From the NCBI GenBank assembly GCA_903875575.1, contig CAIQWJ010000049.1:20245-84244 (forward strand): a stretch of DNA of 64,000 nt. The letters are read 5' to 3'. The position numbers and the translations under genes were made by a program. This document shows, in pieces, positions 26,626 to 35,284 of this stretch. The notes under the pieces were generated by a model. The model was given only the letters and a program-made list of their open reading frames with translations, was not told the origin of the DNA and did not search any database. Origin of the DNA: an uncultured Acidobacteriia bacterium (GTDB lineage Bacteria > Acidobacteriota > Terriglobia > Bryobacterales > Bryobacteraceae). Within the stretch, counting starts at the first letter, position 1, and each line of letters begins with the position of its first letter.

Positions 26626-27341
26626 CCCGAAGACGCTTCACCGCCGCCTGGGCTGCGCTCGCCGCCTTCCCTGCGGCGGCCCAAACCCACAACCGCCTCA
26701 CCGAAGCCGAAACCCGCGAGGGCTGGCAATTACTCTTCGACGGCTCCACCACAAACGGCTGGCTCGAAATTACAGGCAAACCCTTCCCCACCCATTCCTG
26801 GACTCTCGACGATGGCTGTCTCAAAGCCCTCGTCCGCCTTGACGGTTTTCAGGACATCCGCACCGTCGATACCTTTCGCAATTTCGATCTTCGCTTCGAC
26901 TGGAAGCTTCTCGAAGCGGGCAACTCCGGCGTGAAATACAAAATCCAGAAGGTGGACGAGTTCATCAACGCCCAGGGCCGTCAGGCCCGCGCGCGCGGTC
27001 TGGAATATCAACTGGCGGACGACAAAGATCCCGATGCTGCCTCCGATCCCCGCCGTGTGGCAGGTTCTCTCTATTCCGTCATCGCCCCCTCGCCCCGCAC
27101 CCCGCCCCGCATCGGCGAATTCAATCAGTCGCGCATCCTCGTCTCCGGCAAAAGCGTGGAACACTGGCTCAATGGCGTGAAAGTGGTCTCATTTGAAATC
27201 GACGCGCCTGAAGTAGAAAAACAACTCCGCTCCAATATGTCCGCCGACGATCTCGGCCCCGTCCACGAAGAAAGCCCCATCAGCTTCCAGAACCACTCCT
27301 CGGAGACCTGGTTCCGCAACGTCAAAATCCGTCGCCTGTAA
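26622..27341 (+). CDS. Secreted DUF1080 (3-keto-disaccharide hydrolase-type) protein
   Basis: This 239-residue protein has a twin-arginine-like signal (MTRRRFTAAWAALAAFPAAAQ). The body begins EGWQLLFDGSTTNGW, the standard DUF1080 opening of a beta-jelly-roll fold, and ends with SSETWFRNVKIR, the typical closure. Some members hydrolyse 3-keto-glucosides or bind sugars at the cell surface. It is the last of four coupled secreted genes and the best-known member of the unit, so a sugar-related role for the set is a reasonable inference. Confidence 0.85.
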   Translation: MTRRRFTAAWAALAAFPAAAQTHNRLTEAETREGWQLLFDGSTTNGWLEITGKPFPTHSWTLDDGCLKALVRLDGFQDIRTVDTFRNFDLRFDWKLLEAGNSGVKYKIQKVDEFINAQGRQARARGLEYQLADDKDPDAASDPRRVAGSLYSVIAPSPRTPPRIGEFNQSRILVSGKSVEHWLNGVKVVSFEIDAPEVEKQLRSNMSADDLGPVHEESPISFQNHSSETWFRNVKIRRL

Positions 27342-27347
27342 ACACCT

Positions 27348-28823
27348 TCAGCGCTGCAACGCCAGTTCCCGCCGCTCCTGGCATCCAAATAAATGCCGTC
27401 GCCGGATCACCTCCGCAATCTCACCCGGCACCATGGCATCCCACGAATCGTCTCCATCCTGTATGCGTTTCAGTATGTCGCGCGAGAAGATATGAAGCAC
27501 GCTGGCGTCGTAGTGCTCCACTTGCCGTATGCTGCCGCCTTTGACGATGTGCCGGTAAAGTGCCTCTACATTGTCCGGCATCGTTACATTCCCGGCCGTC
27601 GTCAATTCCCCGGTCGCCATATCGCGCAGCGGATACACATAAATCCGCAGATCCCGCGTAAACAGCTTCCCGAAGGCCTCCAGAATCCCGCCCTCCAGCC
27701 CATCGTAGAATCTGTCCCTGAATAGATCCTGCAGGCTTGAAACCCCCATGGTCAGCGCAATCGGCTCCGTCGTATACCGCGTCAGCCACGCCGCCAGCCG
27801 GTAGTACTCGAAGTAATCCGAAATCAACACCGTCTTGCCCGCTGCCGCCAGCATGTCCACGCGCGCCAGAAAATCGCTGAGGTCGATCTTCCCCGTCACC
27901 AGCAGATTCCGCATCGTGATTTCCATCAGATCCACAATCTGTACCGGCGATGCCCCCGGCTCCGGCGGCCGCTCCTTCGTCAACTCCGCGGCAAACTGCT
28001 GGTGTGCGCACTCCAGCATGTCGATATTGACCCGCGTCACCGGCCGGAAACTCCCGCGCTCCACCAGTACCGGCCGCTTCCTTAACACCTCCGAGGGCTG
28101 CAGCACCGTGCCTGAAGGTCCGAACATCGCCGCGCTGCTCAGCCCCAGTTGCACCAGACGCAGGCTCATCACGCGGTTATCCACGTGGCGGAATTCGATC
28201 CCCGAAAACTCCACCATGTCGATCTCAATCCGGTCCGTGGTCAGATTATCCAGCAGCGATTCCAGCATCTGCTCCGGTTTGTGGTGCAGAAAGCATGCCG
28301 CATAAAGCAAATTGACACCGACAATCCCGAGCGCCTCCTGCTGCAGACTGTTCTCGTGATCCAACATACGGACGTGGATCAGTATCTGACTGTCCTCATC
28401 CCGCGGGTGCGCCTGATACTTGACTCCCATCCAGCCATGGCATTCGTTCGTCCCGTGAAAATTCCGCGCCGAAACCGTATCCGCGAATACAAAAAACGCC
28501 GTCGTATCGCCGCGCATCGGCCTCAGGCGTTCCAGATTCAGCTTGTGCTCCAGGTCCAGCATGCTCTGCAGCCGCTCGCGCGAAACATACCGCTTACAGC
28601 GCCCATAAATCGCGTCGCTGACCGCCATGTCATACGCTGAAATCGACTTCGAGATCGACCCCGCCGCCGCGCCCACGCGGAAAAACCAGCGTGCCACTTC
28701 CTGCCCGGCCCCGATCTCCGCAAACGTGCCATAACGTGCCGAATCCAGATTGATTCGCAGCGCCTTCTCGCGCGTGCTGAGCTCCACTGCTTTGTCTGTG
28801 CTGATCGTGGTTGACGAATTCAC
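27348..28823 (-). CDS. Conserved protein of unknown function
   Basis: The 491-residue protein has no signal, membrane segment or nucleotide-binding loop that I recognise. Conserved-looking blocks are NLDSARYGTFAEIGAGQEVARW near the start (shown as words: NLDSARYGTF, EIGAGQEV), KSISAYDMAVSDAIYG, RGDTTAFFVFADTV, NECHGWMGVKYQ and FGKLFTRDLRIYVYP. I remember a widespread bacterial family with these blocks, often given conflicting names (adenylyltransferase or receptor); none is supported here. It converges with the DUF1080 gene six bases away. The coding frame is unambiguous. Confidence 0.75.
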   Translation of the reverse strand: MNSSTTISTDKAVELSTREKALRINLDSARYGTFAEIGAGQEVARWFFRVGAAAGSISKSISAYDMAVSDAIYGRCKRYVSRERLQSMLDLEHKLNLERLRPMRGDTTAFFVFADTVSARNFHGTNECHGWMGVKYQAHPRDEDSQILIHVRMLDHENSLQQEALGIVGVNLLYAACFLHHKPEQMLESLLDNLTTDRIEIDMVEFSGIEFRHVDNRVMSLRLVQLGLSSAAMFGPSGTVLQPSEVLRKRPVLVERGSFRPVTRVNIDMLECAHQQFAAELTKERPPEPGASPVQIVDLMEITMRNLLVTGKIDLSDFLARVDMLAAAGKTVLISDYFEYYRLAAWLTRYTTEPIALTMGVSSLQDLFRDRFYDGLEGGILEAFGKLFTRDLRIYVYPLRDMATGELTTAGNVTMPDNVEALYRHIVKGGSIRQVEHYDASVLHIFSRDILKRIQDGDDSWDAMVPGEIAEVIRRRHLFGCQERRELALQR

Positions 28824-28941
28824 TTATTGCTTATCGGCTGCCGCGGCGGAAATTTCAGGCCATCCGGAAAAACGTCCTGCCAGGCATCCGTCGGGCAATA
28901 CCCCCCGACGTCTCCGGTACCCCCTCAGTAGAAGACCAAAT

Positions 28942-29469
28942 CTACCCCCGCCCGATCTCCGTCGAATCACCCGTCCCGTGATCCTGAATCTGGAATCGCA
29001 GGAATTCGTGTATCGCCCGCAACGCTGCGGGATTCTTCGTGAAAATCCGCACTCGGCCGCCGCGCGTCGTGTTTTCGAACCGGTAGCCAATCTGACTGCT
29101 CTTTTGCTTCATGACAGCGACGCCCGGCGGCACCTGCTCGTGAATCAACATCGGCGCGTCGAAATTTCCGACAGCAAACATCTTCGCGATGTGCCCCAGA
29201 TGCATGCGAATCTGATCCCGGCTTTCAATGTCTCCGGCATCTTTGGCCTCTACCTGAATACTGCCGCCGTCTTTTGCCAGCAGGAAGTGATGCGTAGTCT
29301 TCTTATGCGAAAAGCCCATCGCTTCGTCGCCCCGCTGATTGACGCCCACCCGGTGGCCCGTTCCAGCCATCGCTCCCATGTGCTGTTCGGCCATAGAGCC
29401 CGGCACGTTCTGTTGCGCTGTCAGAATTCCGGCCACACCAACGACCAGCAATGCGGATTTTAGTCTCAT
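28942..29469 (-). CDS. Conserved secreted protein of unknown function
   Basis: From the ATG at 29469 the protein has 175 residues: a signal peptide (LKSALLVVGVAGILTA), then blocks MGFSHKKTTHHFLL, GGSIQVEAKDAGD, GNFDAPMLIHEQVPPG and a GGRVRIFTKNPAALRAIHEFLRFQ region (in pieces). The histidine-rich start (FSHKKTTHHF) suggests metal contact. I recall similar proteins near copper-related genes, but cannot confirm. Upstream is the DUF1810 gene, 28 bases away, so it may belong to that operon. Confidence 0.65.
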   Translation of the reverse strand: MRLKSALLVVGVAGILTAQQNVPGSMAEQHMGAMAGTGHRVGVNQRGDEAMGFSHKKTTHHFLLAKDGGSIQVEAKDAGDIESRDQIRMHLGHIAKMFAVGNFDAPMLIHEQVPPGVAVMKQKSSQIGYRFENTTRGGRVRIFTKNPAALRAIHEFLRFQIQDHGTGDSTEIGRG

Positions 29470-29497
29470 AGCCTTATGATGTTCACACGCAGCCACG

Positions 29498-29890
29498 TCA
29501 GGCGACTGGGAAAAATTTCCGCAGCGCCTCCGCGAATTCACCGCCGTCCGCCGTCGCGCCGCCGAATAACTCCATGCACGACCGGAACTTTACATTGTCC
29601 GGTGTACCAAAAATCTCGTCCACTGTCCGCCCCTTAATCGCATTCACCAGCTGTGTGCACTCCCGTAATCTCGGCCCCAGCACCGGGTGCAGCAAATACG
29701 CCTCGGCCTCCGCCTGCGATGCAATCCCATACCGCGTCGCCATCGCACTCTGCCCCAGCCCGCGCATCTGCGGAAACACGAACCACATCCAGTGCGTCTC
29801 CTTCCGCCCGCCCCGCAGTTCCCCGCACACTCGCGCATAAACCGGGTCCTGCGCCTCTACAAAACGCCCCAAGTCGAAAGGATCCTGCAT
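29498..29890 (-). CDS. DUF1810 protein
   Basis: The 130-residue protein matches DUF1810: DPFDLGRFVEAQDPVY, then THWMWFVFPQMRGLG, then SQAEAEAYLLHPVLGPRL and RECTQLV. The family is small, cytosolic and without known function; the conserved His-Trp-Met-Trp-Phe-Val-Phe-Pro core is intact. It starts one base after the stop of the MFS pump, so it is translationally coupled to the phosphotransferase/efflux genes. Confidence 0.9.
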   Translation of the reverse strand: MQDPFDLGRFVEAQDPVYARVCGELRGGRKETHWMWFVFPQMRGLGQSAMATRYGIASQAEAEAYLLHPVLGPRLRECTQLVNAIKGRTVDEIFGTPDNVKFRSCMELFGGATADGGEFAEALRKFFPVA

Positions 29891-29891
29891 G

Positions 29892-31268
29892 TCAGTCTTT
29901 CTTCAACGCCCGCGCCGGCAACAACACCGAAAGCGCCGCCGCCACCACCAAGGCCCCGGCATAAACGAACACCGGCCGCTGGTGCGATGCCACACTCGTC
30001 GGTTGCACCAGCAGCACCCCCAACGTAGTTGTCCCCGCCACCCCACCGACATACCGCATCGTCGAAAGCATCCCGCCCGCCATCCCGGATTGCTCACGCC
30101 CCACCGTGCTCATGGAAGCCGCCTGCGCCGGTGGCGACGTTATTCCAACTCCCAGCCCGATCAGCAACAGCCCAGGCATCACTTCCACCGGCAGGTGGAC
30201 CGCCTGCAAATCCCGGAACCACCACAACCCCGCCAGCCCGAACAGTGAACCGCAGAGCGTCTGCACCCTTGGCCCCACCTTCGCCGTCAGTCGACCCGCC
30301 ACAACTGACCCGACCACCATCGCCAGCGTCAGCGCCAGCAACGCCTGGCCCGTAGCCCGTGCCCCGGTGTGCCGTACTTTATCGAAGAACACCGGCATCT
30401 GAAACAGCAGCGGATACATCGCCATGTTTTGCAGCGCAATGATCGTGCCCCCGCCGAAAAACGCCCCATGCCGCAGCAACGAAAAATCCACCACCGGCGA
30501 TGCCGCTATTCGCTCCCGAAACGGAAACACAGCCAGCAGCACCGCGCCTCCACCGCCCAGCCACCACGCCGTCTCACCGGTGAGCCGTAGCGCCACAATC
30601 ACCAGCGTCAGTCCTCCGGCCAGCAGCACGCTGCCAGGCCAGTCGAACGGCTGCCGCTTCTCCGCTGCCTGCGCCTTCGTGAACATCCCGCGCGACCGCA
30701 TCACCAGCAGCAACGATACCGCTACCACCGGCAGGTTCGCGCCGAACACGGCCCGCCATCCGAAACGCTCCGTCAGTTCTCCGCCCAGCAGCGGACCGAT
30801 CGCCGCCGCCATGCCGAGGCATGCCCCCAATAATCCGAACACCTGCGTGCGCTTCTCCGCCGGAGTCTGATTCCGCAGAATAGCCATCGTTGCCGGCACC
30901 GTGCACGCGCCGCCCGAAGCCATCAGCACCCGAGCCATCGCCAGCAAATGCACCTCGCCCGCCACCACCCCAAAAATTGACCCCGTCAGCACCAGCGACA
31001 GCCCCACCATCAGCGCCCGCCCGTGGCCGATCAGATCGCCCAGCTTCCCGCCAGGGCTCTGCAACGCTATGCTTGCGATCAGATAACTCGAAACCAGCCA
31101 CGGCGTCAGTTCCGAAATGCTCGCACCAAGGTCATGCCCGATCCGCGGCAGCGCCACCGCGATCATCGTGCTTCCCAGCGGTGCCAGCGCGGCCGCCAGC
31201 AGCATCCCCGTCAACGCGGCCGGAGGCAACCCCGCTTGCCTGTCTGTTGAACCCTCGGCAACGTTCAT
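29892..31268 (-). CDS. MFS drug-efflux pump (DHA2/EmrB-like)
   Basis: From the ATG at 31268, which overlaps the upstream stop by one base (TGATG), the protein has 458 residues and about 14 hydrophobic segments. Family marks are LGSTMIAVALPRIGHDLG in the first helix, PWLVSSYLIA, GKLGDLIGHGR (motif A) and GVGITSPPAQAASMSTV in the C-terminal half, as in EmrB/QacA-type exporters. Coupled to a phosphotransferase-like enzyme, it plausibly exports an antibiotic or its modified form. A longer in-frame start 54 bases upstream lies inside the previous gene and is less likely. Confidence 0.9.
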   Translation of the reverse strand: MNVAEGSTDRQAGLPPAALTGMLLAAALAPLGSTMIAVALPRIGHDLGASISELTPWLVSSYLIASIALQSPGGKLGDLIGHGRALMVGLSLVLTGSIFGVVAGEVHLLAMARVLMASGGACTVPATMAILRNQTPAEKRTQVFGLLGACLGMAAAIGPLLGGELTERFGWRAVFGANLPVVAVSLLLVMRSRGMFTKAQAAEKRQPFDWPGSVLLAGGLTLVIVALRLTGETAWWLGGGGAVLLAVFPFRERIAASPVVDFSLLRHGAFFGGGTIIALQNMAMYPLLFQMPVFFDKVRHTGARATGQALLALTLAMVVGSVVAGRLTAKVGPRVQTLCGSLFGLAGLWWFRDLQAVHLPVEVMPGLLLIGLGVGITSPPAQAASMSTVGREQSGMAGGMLSTMRYVGGVAGTTTLGVLLVQPTSVASHQRPVFVYAGALVVAAALSVLLPARALKKD

Positions 31269-32107
31269 CAGGACGCCAACGCCTTCTCTTCCATGTGGCG
31301 GTTTCGCGTCATCGCCCGGCATTGCAATAGATACAACCTGCCCCGCGCAAACGCGAACTCAATGTCGACCCCTTCGCCAAAGCGTGCCTCACACCGTGTC
31401 GCCAGACCATGCAGTTCCGCCAGCATTGCATCGTTCAGGCACAGCGCGTTCACCAGTTCCGGTGCCACCGCCTCCTCTCGAACGCCGCCTTCCGGGCTCC
31501 CGCACAGCGCGATGTCCTTCTCTCCCGCCGTGCACCGCAGTACGCGACCCTGCCCATCCAGCGCGTAGTTATCCGGCACCACAAGGCCGCCCACCACCGC
31601 TTCACCCAAGCCCCATGCCGCTTCAATCACGCGCTCATCGGCGCCAGAAATCGGATTCCTCGTAAACATCACGCCCGCGCAATCCGGCTCAATCATGCGT
31701 TGTACTACCACGCCGATCTGCGGCTTCTCATCCATCCCCATCTTCCGCCGATAAGCCCGTGCCGATTCCGTATATGCCGATTCCCGTACGCTCAGCACGG
31801 CCTCCGCCACCTGATCCTCATAGCGAACGTTCAGCAGCGTAATGTGCTGCCCCGCAAAGCTGGCATCTTCGGAATCTTCGCCGATTGCCGAAGACCGCAC
31901 CGCGCAAGGTCCGCCCAACCCGGCGAATACGCTCCTGAGATCTCGCACCGCCCCCGCGTTGCCGTCAAAAACCGCCTCCACATATTCCGCCGAAAGCGCA
32001 AACCCAGGCGGCACCGGCAGCCCCGCACCAAGCGACCTCGCCAGAGACGATGCCTTGCCCCCAAACTCCCCTTCGTCAAACGCTTCCTCCAGCGGAACAG
32101 GCCTCAA
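31268..32107 (-). CDS. PEP/pyruvate-binding ATP-grasp subunit of a split phosphotransferase
   Basis: The 279-residue protein is the ATP-grasp PPDK_N domain found in PEP synthase, pyruvate phosphate dikinase and rifampin phosphotransferase: GGKASSLARSL, PVPPGFALSAEY, CAVRSSAIGEDSEDASFAGQ and VVVQRMIEPDCAGVMFT. It ends after the nucleotide-binding lid with no swivelling histidine domain, which is encoded by the overlapping upstream gene. In Listeria Rph the ATP domain covers roughly residues 1-314. The two gene products together total 848 residues, near the 867 of Rph. Substrate remains inferred. Confidence 0.85.
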   Translation of the reverse strand: MRPVPLEEAFDEGEFGGKASSLARSLGAGLPVPPGFALSAEYVEAVFDGNAGAVRDLRSVFAGLGGPCAVRSSAIGEDSEDASFAGQHITLLNVRYEDQVAEAVLSVRESAYTESARAYRRKMGMDEKPQIGVVVQRMIEPDCAGVMFTRNPISGADERVIEAAWGLGEAVVGGLVVPDNYALDGQGRVLRCTAGEKDIALCGSPEGGVREEAVAPELVNALCLNDAMLAELHGLATRCEARFGEGVDIEFAFARGRLYLLQCRAMTRNRHMEEKALAS

Positions 32108-33813
32108 AGAACAGCCTCCAGCAACTCCACCTCGCCCTTATCGCCATTTACCCGCACCCGCGCGCCATCCGGAAACATCACCGTCGCCTCGCGCGTCGCC
32201 ACCACTGCCGGTATCCCGTATTCGCGCGCCACAATTGCGGCATGCGAAAGCTGCCCGCCGCGATCCGTCACAATCGCCCCCAGCAGCGGCAGCACCACAT
32301 TAAACGACGGACTCGTATTCCGCGTCACCAGCACATCTCCCTGCTGGAGTCGGTTGAAATCCTCCGGCCCGTTCACGATTCGTGCCGTGCCTTCATAGAT
32401 CCCCGGGTGCACAGGCAGGCCTGTTACAATTTTTCGCGCCGACTCCTCCGCCGATGGTGCCACCGTCGGCGGTTCCGGCACGTGAAAGATGTTAAACAGG
32501 ATCGCGTCAATGGCCCGCGCATTCGCCCTGCCCTTCATCGGCAGCCATTCCACCGGAGGCGGCCCGCCTGGCGGCATACCCAGCCACTTCGGCGCGTCCG
32601 CCACCGTCTTCGTCGTGCGCCACGTCTGCCGGCGACGCAGTTCGGTTACGACGGGTCCTTTACCGCCCTGCAGCATTTCTACAATTTCATCGTGACTCGC
32701 GTCAATTGCCAGTTCCGCATCCGGCAGGACGCCGTGCGCCGCCAGGCGACGCCCCGCTCCCAGAATCGCGCGCCGCGCCAGCCCCATTCCCCAGGTGTCG
32801 TTGTAAATGCCGCGCTCATCCCGCAGGCGGTTGATGAAGCGCGCTTCCTCCAGCAAGTCGTCGAACTGCGCCCGCTTATCCGCGGGTACCTTTGTCCTTA
32901 GCGCGTCCCGCCGTTTTGCAAAATCCGCATCCCGATCCACCTTGCCCGACGATCCGAACATCGTGCCCAGCAGCATCTCCGGCATCTCCAGCGCGCATTT
33001 GTCGCCCACGTCGTAACCCGTCACCACCCGGTAGCCGACCTCATCCAGAAACTCCTGCAGCGGTTCCGCAATCCCTCCCTTCTGCTTCAATTCTTCAAGG
33101 ACATCTTTTGCCGCGCGCCCTCGGACGCTAGCCACTGTAATCCCCTTTTCCTGAAGCGCCGTCTGCAATCGAGCCAGTGGCTCCGTCCCCACGCCTCGTG
33201 ACACCGGAGCCGACCCCTTCAGGACTCCGAGCACCTCCCCTGCCGACAGGCCTGTCCAGCGCTGCACTTCTGCCAGGAAATGCCCCACAGGAAAACAGCA
33301 GGGCACCGTGAAAATATGGTGCCGATAAACCATCTCACCCGCGTTCTCCCGGACCTTTCCCAGATAGGCGACGTATTCCGCGTTGTTCAGCGTGGCGAGG
33401 TGTGTGTTCTGCAGCTTTCGATTGCGTGCGATCGAATCCGGCTTGACCTCTTCGTCCCACCGACGCAGATCGTCCCGCCAAAGCTTTTTCTCGAAAACCC
33501 CGGGCCCCGCCGCAATCCGCCGACGGATTTCGGGATTGACCCGCGCGAACAACTGGAACAGGAGCTTCGGTGGCGGCCCCGACGCGTTCTCTGGCGCGCC
33601 CACCGCCATGGCCTTCATGTAACAGAAGTCGTTGACAATCGCAGCCCGAAAACAGTCCAGCAACAGGCCATACCGTTTGGTGCCTTCGCTGAAGCCCTTC
33701 GAAAACTGCCCCGGAAAAATCGCGCTCACGTATCGTGTGAGGGGCCTCGCAAAGTGTGTCTCTTCCAGTTCCCAGGACCCAGGCCCTGGAGTCTTGAATT
33801 CAATGTTGGCCAT
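32104..33813 (-). CDS. Central plus phosphohistidine domain of a split phosphotransferase
   Basis: The 569-residue protein ends with the PEP-utilising mobile domain: RGGQLSHAAIVAREYG, with the phospho-accepting His near residue 524. The preceding 450 residues lack the TIM barrel expected of PEP synthase and begin GSWELEETHFARPLTRY, like the substrate-binding module of rifampin-phosphotransferase-type enzymes. Its stop overlaps the ATP-grasp gene by four bases. Such enzymes transfer the beta-phosphate of ATP via the histidine to a substrate. A related uncharacterised PEP-synthase-like protein is an alternative. Confidence 0.8.
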   Translation of the reverse strand: MANIEFKTPGPGSWELEETHFARPLTRYVSAIFPGQFSKGFSEGTKRYGLLLDCFRAAIVNDFCYMKAMAVGAPENASGPPPKLLFQLFARVNPEIRRRIAAGPGVFEKKLWRDDLRRWDEEVKPDSIARNRKLQNTHLATLNNAEYVAYLGKVRENAGEMVYRHHIFTVPCCFPVGHFLAEVQRWTGLSAGEVLGVLKGSAPVSRGVGTEPLARLQTALQEKGITVASVRGRAAKDVLEELKQKGGIAEPLQEFLDEVGYRVVTGYDVGDKCALEMPEMLLGTMFGSSGKVDRDADFAKRRDALRTKVPADKRAQFDDLLEEARFINRLRDERGIYNDTWGMGLARRAILGAGRRLAAHGVLPDAELAIDASHDEIVEMLQGGKGPVVTELRRRQTWRTTKTVADAPKWLGMPPGGPPPVEWLPMKGRANARAIDAILFNIFHVPEPPTVAPSAEESARKIVTGLPVHPGIYEGTARIVNGPEDFNRLQQGDVLVTRNTSPSFNVVLPLLGAIVTDRGGQLSHAAIVAREYGIPAVVATREATVMFPDGARVRVNGDKGEVELLEAVL

Positions 33814-34046
33814 GCACCCTCCCCTCGCGTTTCATCCCGGACCAGAACAGTAACGCGATTGTCACATCAGGATATCAGGGTGCGGTACAGATTCGTCGCA
33901 GTTCTTGCAGTTCCGGGGTGGCGTAGCCTGAGCCTGCGGGGTCGAGCGCAACTCGACGGCCGGTTGCACGCCAGCCTTTTTTGTTTCGGTCCCACGCACA
34001 GATACCGCCCTGCGGAAGCCAGACTCGCTCTCTGACAAACACACGT

Positions 34047-34693
34047 TTAATACAGCGTGGCAGGCACCCGTGTCACGGCCTCTTCATCCACCTGTTGTGC
34101 CTTCACCCATACCGCAGGTGTGCGCCTCCAGCATTGCGCCAAAAGTTGGAACCGCGCATGGCCCAGCGTACCTGGCGGGGTTCCACAAGTCGGCCCGAAC
34201 CAATGCGCGGCGCAGTGGGCTTCAGTTACCTTGACAGCAATGACGGTATTTGGCAGCTTGCCCTGCACGCTGAACCGTACCGTGAGCGCGGGGTCGCGTG
34301 AAAGCACCGCCTCGCCGTTCACCGGAAACGTCTCCCGCACTCCAGGGACGAAGAAAGAATCCCGACGCGCTGGTTCCGCACAATGTGGCGAAGACTATCC
34401 AGCCGGTTATTTCCACGACGGTTCGGGATCAGCAGCGTACGGTCATCGGCCACCTGCACGAAACCCGGCGCATCGCCGCGTGGCGAAGCATCGAAAGAGG
34501 TGCCGTCGGATGTCGCAAGTACCAGTAATGGCGATGCCGCAATGAAAGCGCGGGAAATCTCGTCGATGTGGTCCATCTGCTTGCGAACCGAACGTTCGAG
34601 TGGCGGCCCGTACTGTGCCGCAAACTCGTCTGTATCGGTAATGAGATGAGCGGGATTCAGATCCACAAGATCAGGGTAATGGATGAAATCCAT
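34047..34693 (-). pseudogene. Frameshifted pyridoxamine 5'-phosphate oxidase-family gene
   Basis: Two adjoining frames together make one PPOX-class FMN-binding protein of about 215 residues, the length of the MSMEG_1061-type group. The first (34693-34319) ends ...NQRVGILSSSL, the second (from 34340) continues FFVP-like GVRETFPVNGEAVLS. A one-base loss near 34350-34358, in the run reading TTCTTTCTTC on the minus strand, explains the switch: an extra T restores GILFFVPGVRETFP. The protein would have been a flavin reductase or heme/pyridoxal-type oxidase. It may be a real mutation or a sequencing error. Confidence 0.75.
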
Positions 34694-34711
34694 CTGCGGT
34701 AAAATCTACCC

Positions 34712-35224
34712 ATGATCCGACGTCCACTGGAGGGCGAAGCCCCCTCCGGTTTTTTTACGTACATCAATCAGGTGATCGGCAATGACCCGCTTGCCGTCAT
34801 GGACACCCAACTCTCAGAATCAATCGCTCTGTTATCCGGGATCACCGAACAGGCGTCGCTGCACCGCTACGCAGCCGGCAAATGGAGTATTCGCGAACTC
34901 CTCAACCATGTCACCGATACGGAACGCGCTTTTGCCTTTCGTGTTCTCTGGTTCAGCCGAGGTTTCGAAACGCCCCTTCCAGGTTACGATCAGGACGTCG
35001 CAGCCACCGGCGCAAAGGCCGACAAAGTCTCCTGGGCCGCGCACATCGAAGAGTTCCGCCTCGTGCGTCTGGCAACCCTCGCGCTTTTCCGAAATATGCC
35101 GCAGGATGGCTGGAAGCGCAGTGGCACCGCCAGCGGCAACTTCGTCACGGTACCCGCCATGGCCTACGTCATCCCCGGCCACGTCGAACACCACCTCTGC
35201 ATCCTCCGCGAACGCTACCTGTAA
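34712..35224 (+). CDS. DinB-family protein
   Basis: The 170-residue protein is the four-helix DinB/YfiT-like fold. Histidines that usually bind a divalent metal are in LLNHVTDTERAF (near 66) and GHVEHHLCILRERY at the C-terminus. Members are thiol-dependent transferases or damage-induced proteins of unclear reaction. A TAAAAT hexamer ends six bases before the ATG. The gene points toward the moeZ gene and is separated from it by a bidirectional terminator. Confidence 0.87.
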   Translation: MIRRPLEGEAPSGFFTYINQVIGNDPLAVMDTQLSESIALLSGITEQASLHRYAAGKWSIRELLNHVTDTERAFAFRVLWFSRGFETPLPGYDQDVAATGAKADKVSWAAHIEEFRLVRLATLALFRNMPQDGWKRSGTASGNFVTVPAMAYVIPGHVEHHLCILRERYL

Positions 35225-35228
35225 AAGC

Positions 35229-35256
35229 AAAGCGCCGGGCTTTCGCCCGGCGCTTT
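35229..35256. terminator. Bidirectional intrinsic terminator
   Basis: A perfect 12-bp stem (35229-35240 with 35245-35256) and a TTTC loop lies between the convergent DinB and moeZ-like genes. The stem is GC-rich and begins with AAA and ends with TTT, so it could stop transcription from either side. Confidence 0.85.
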
Positions 35257-35284
35257 CCCAACTAAAATAGTCGCCCGCAGCAAG

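Noticed and set aside
31268..33813. Classical PEP synthase (ppsA) interrupted by a mutation
   Set aside because: The gene order is reversed relative to ppsA domain order and the PEP-binding TIM barrel is not seen, so this is not a simple broken ppsA.
33862..34044. 60-codon minus-strand frame
   Set aside because: Lies in a short gap, no ribosome-binding site, no similarity I recognise.
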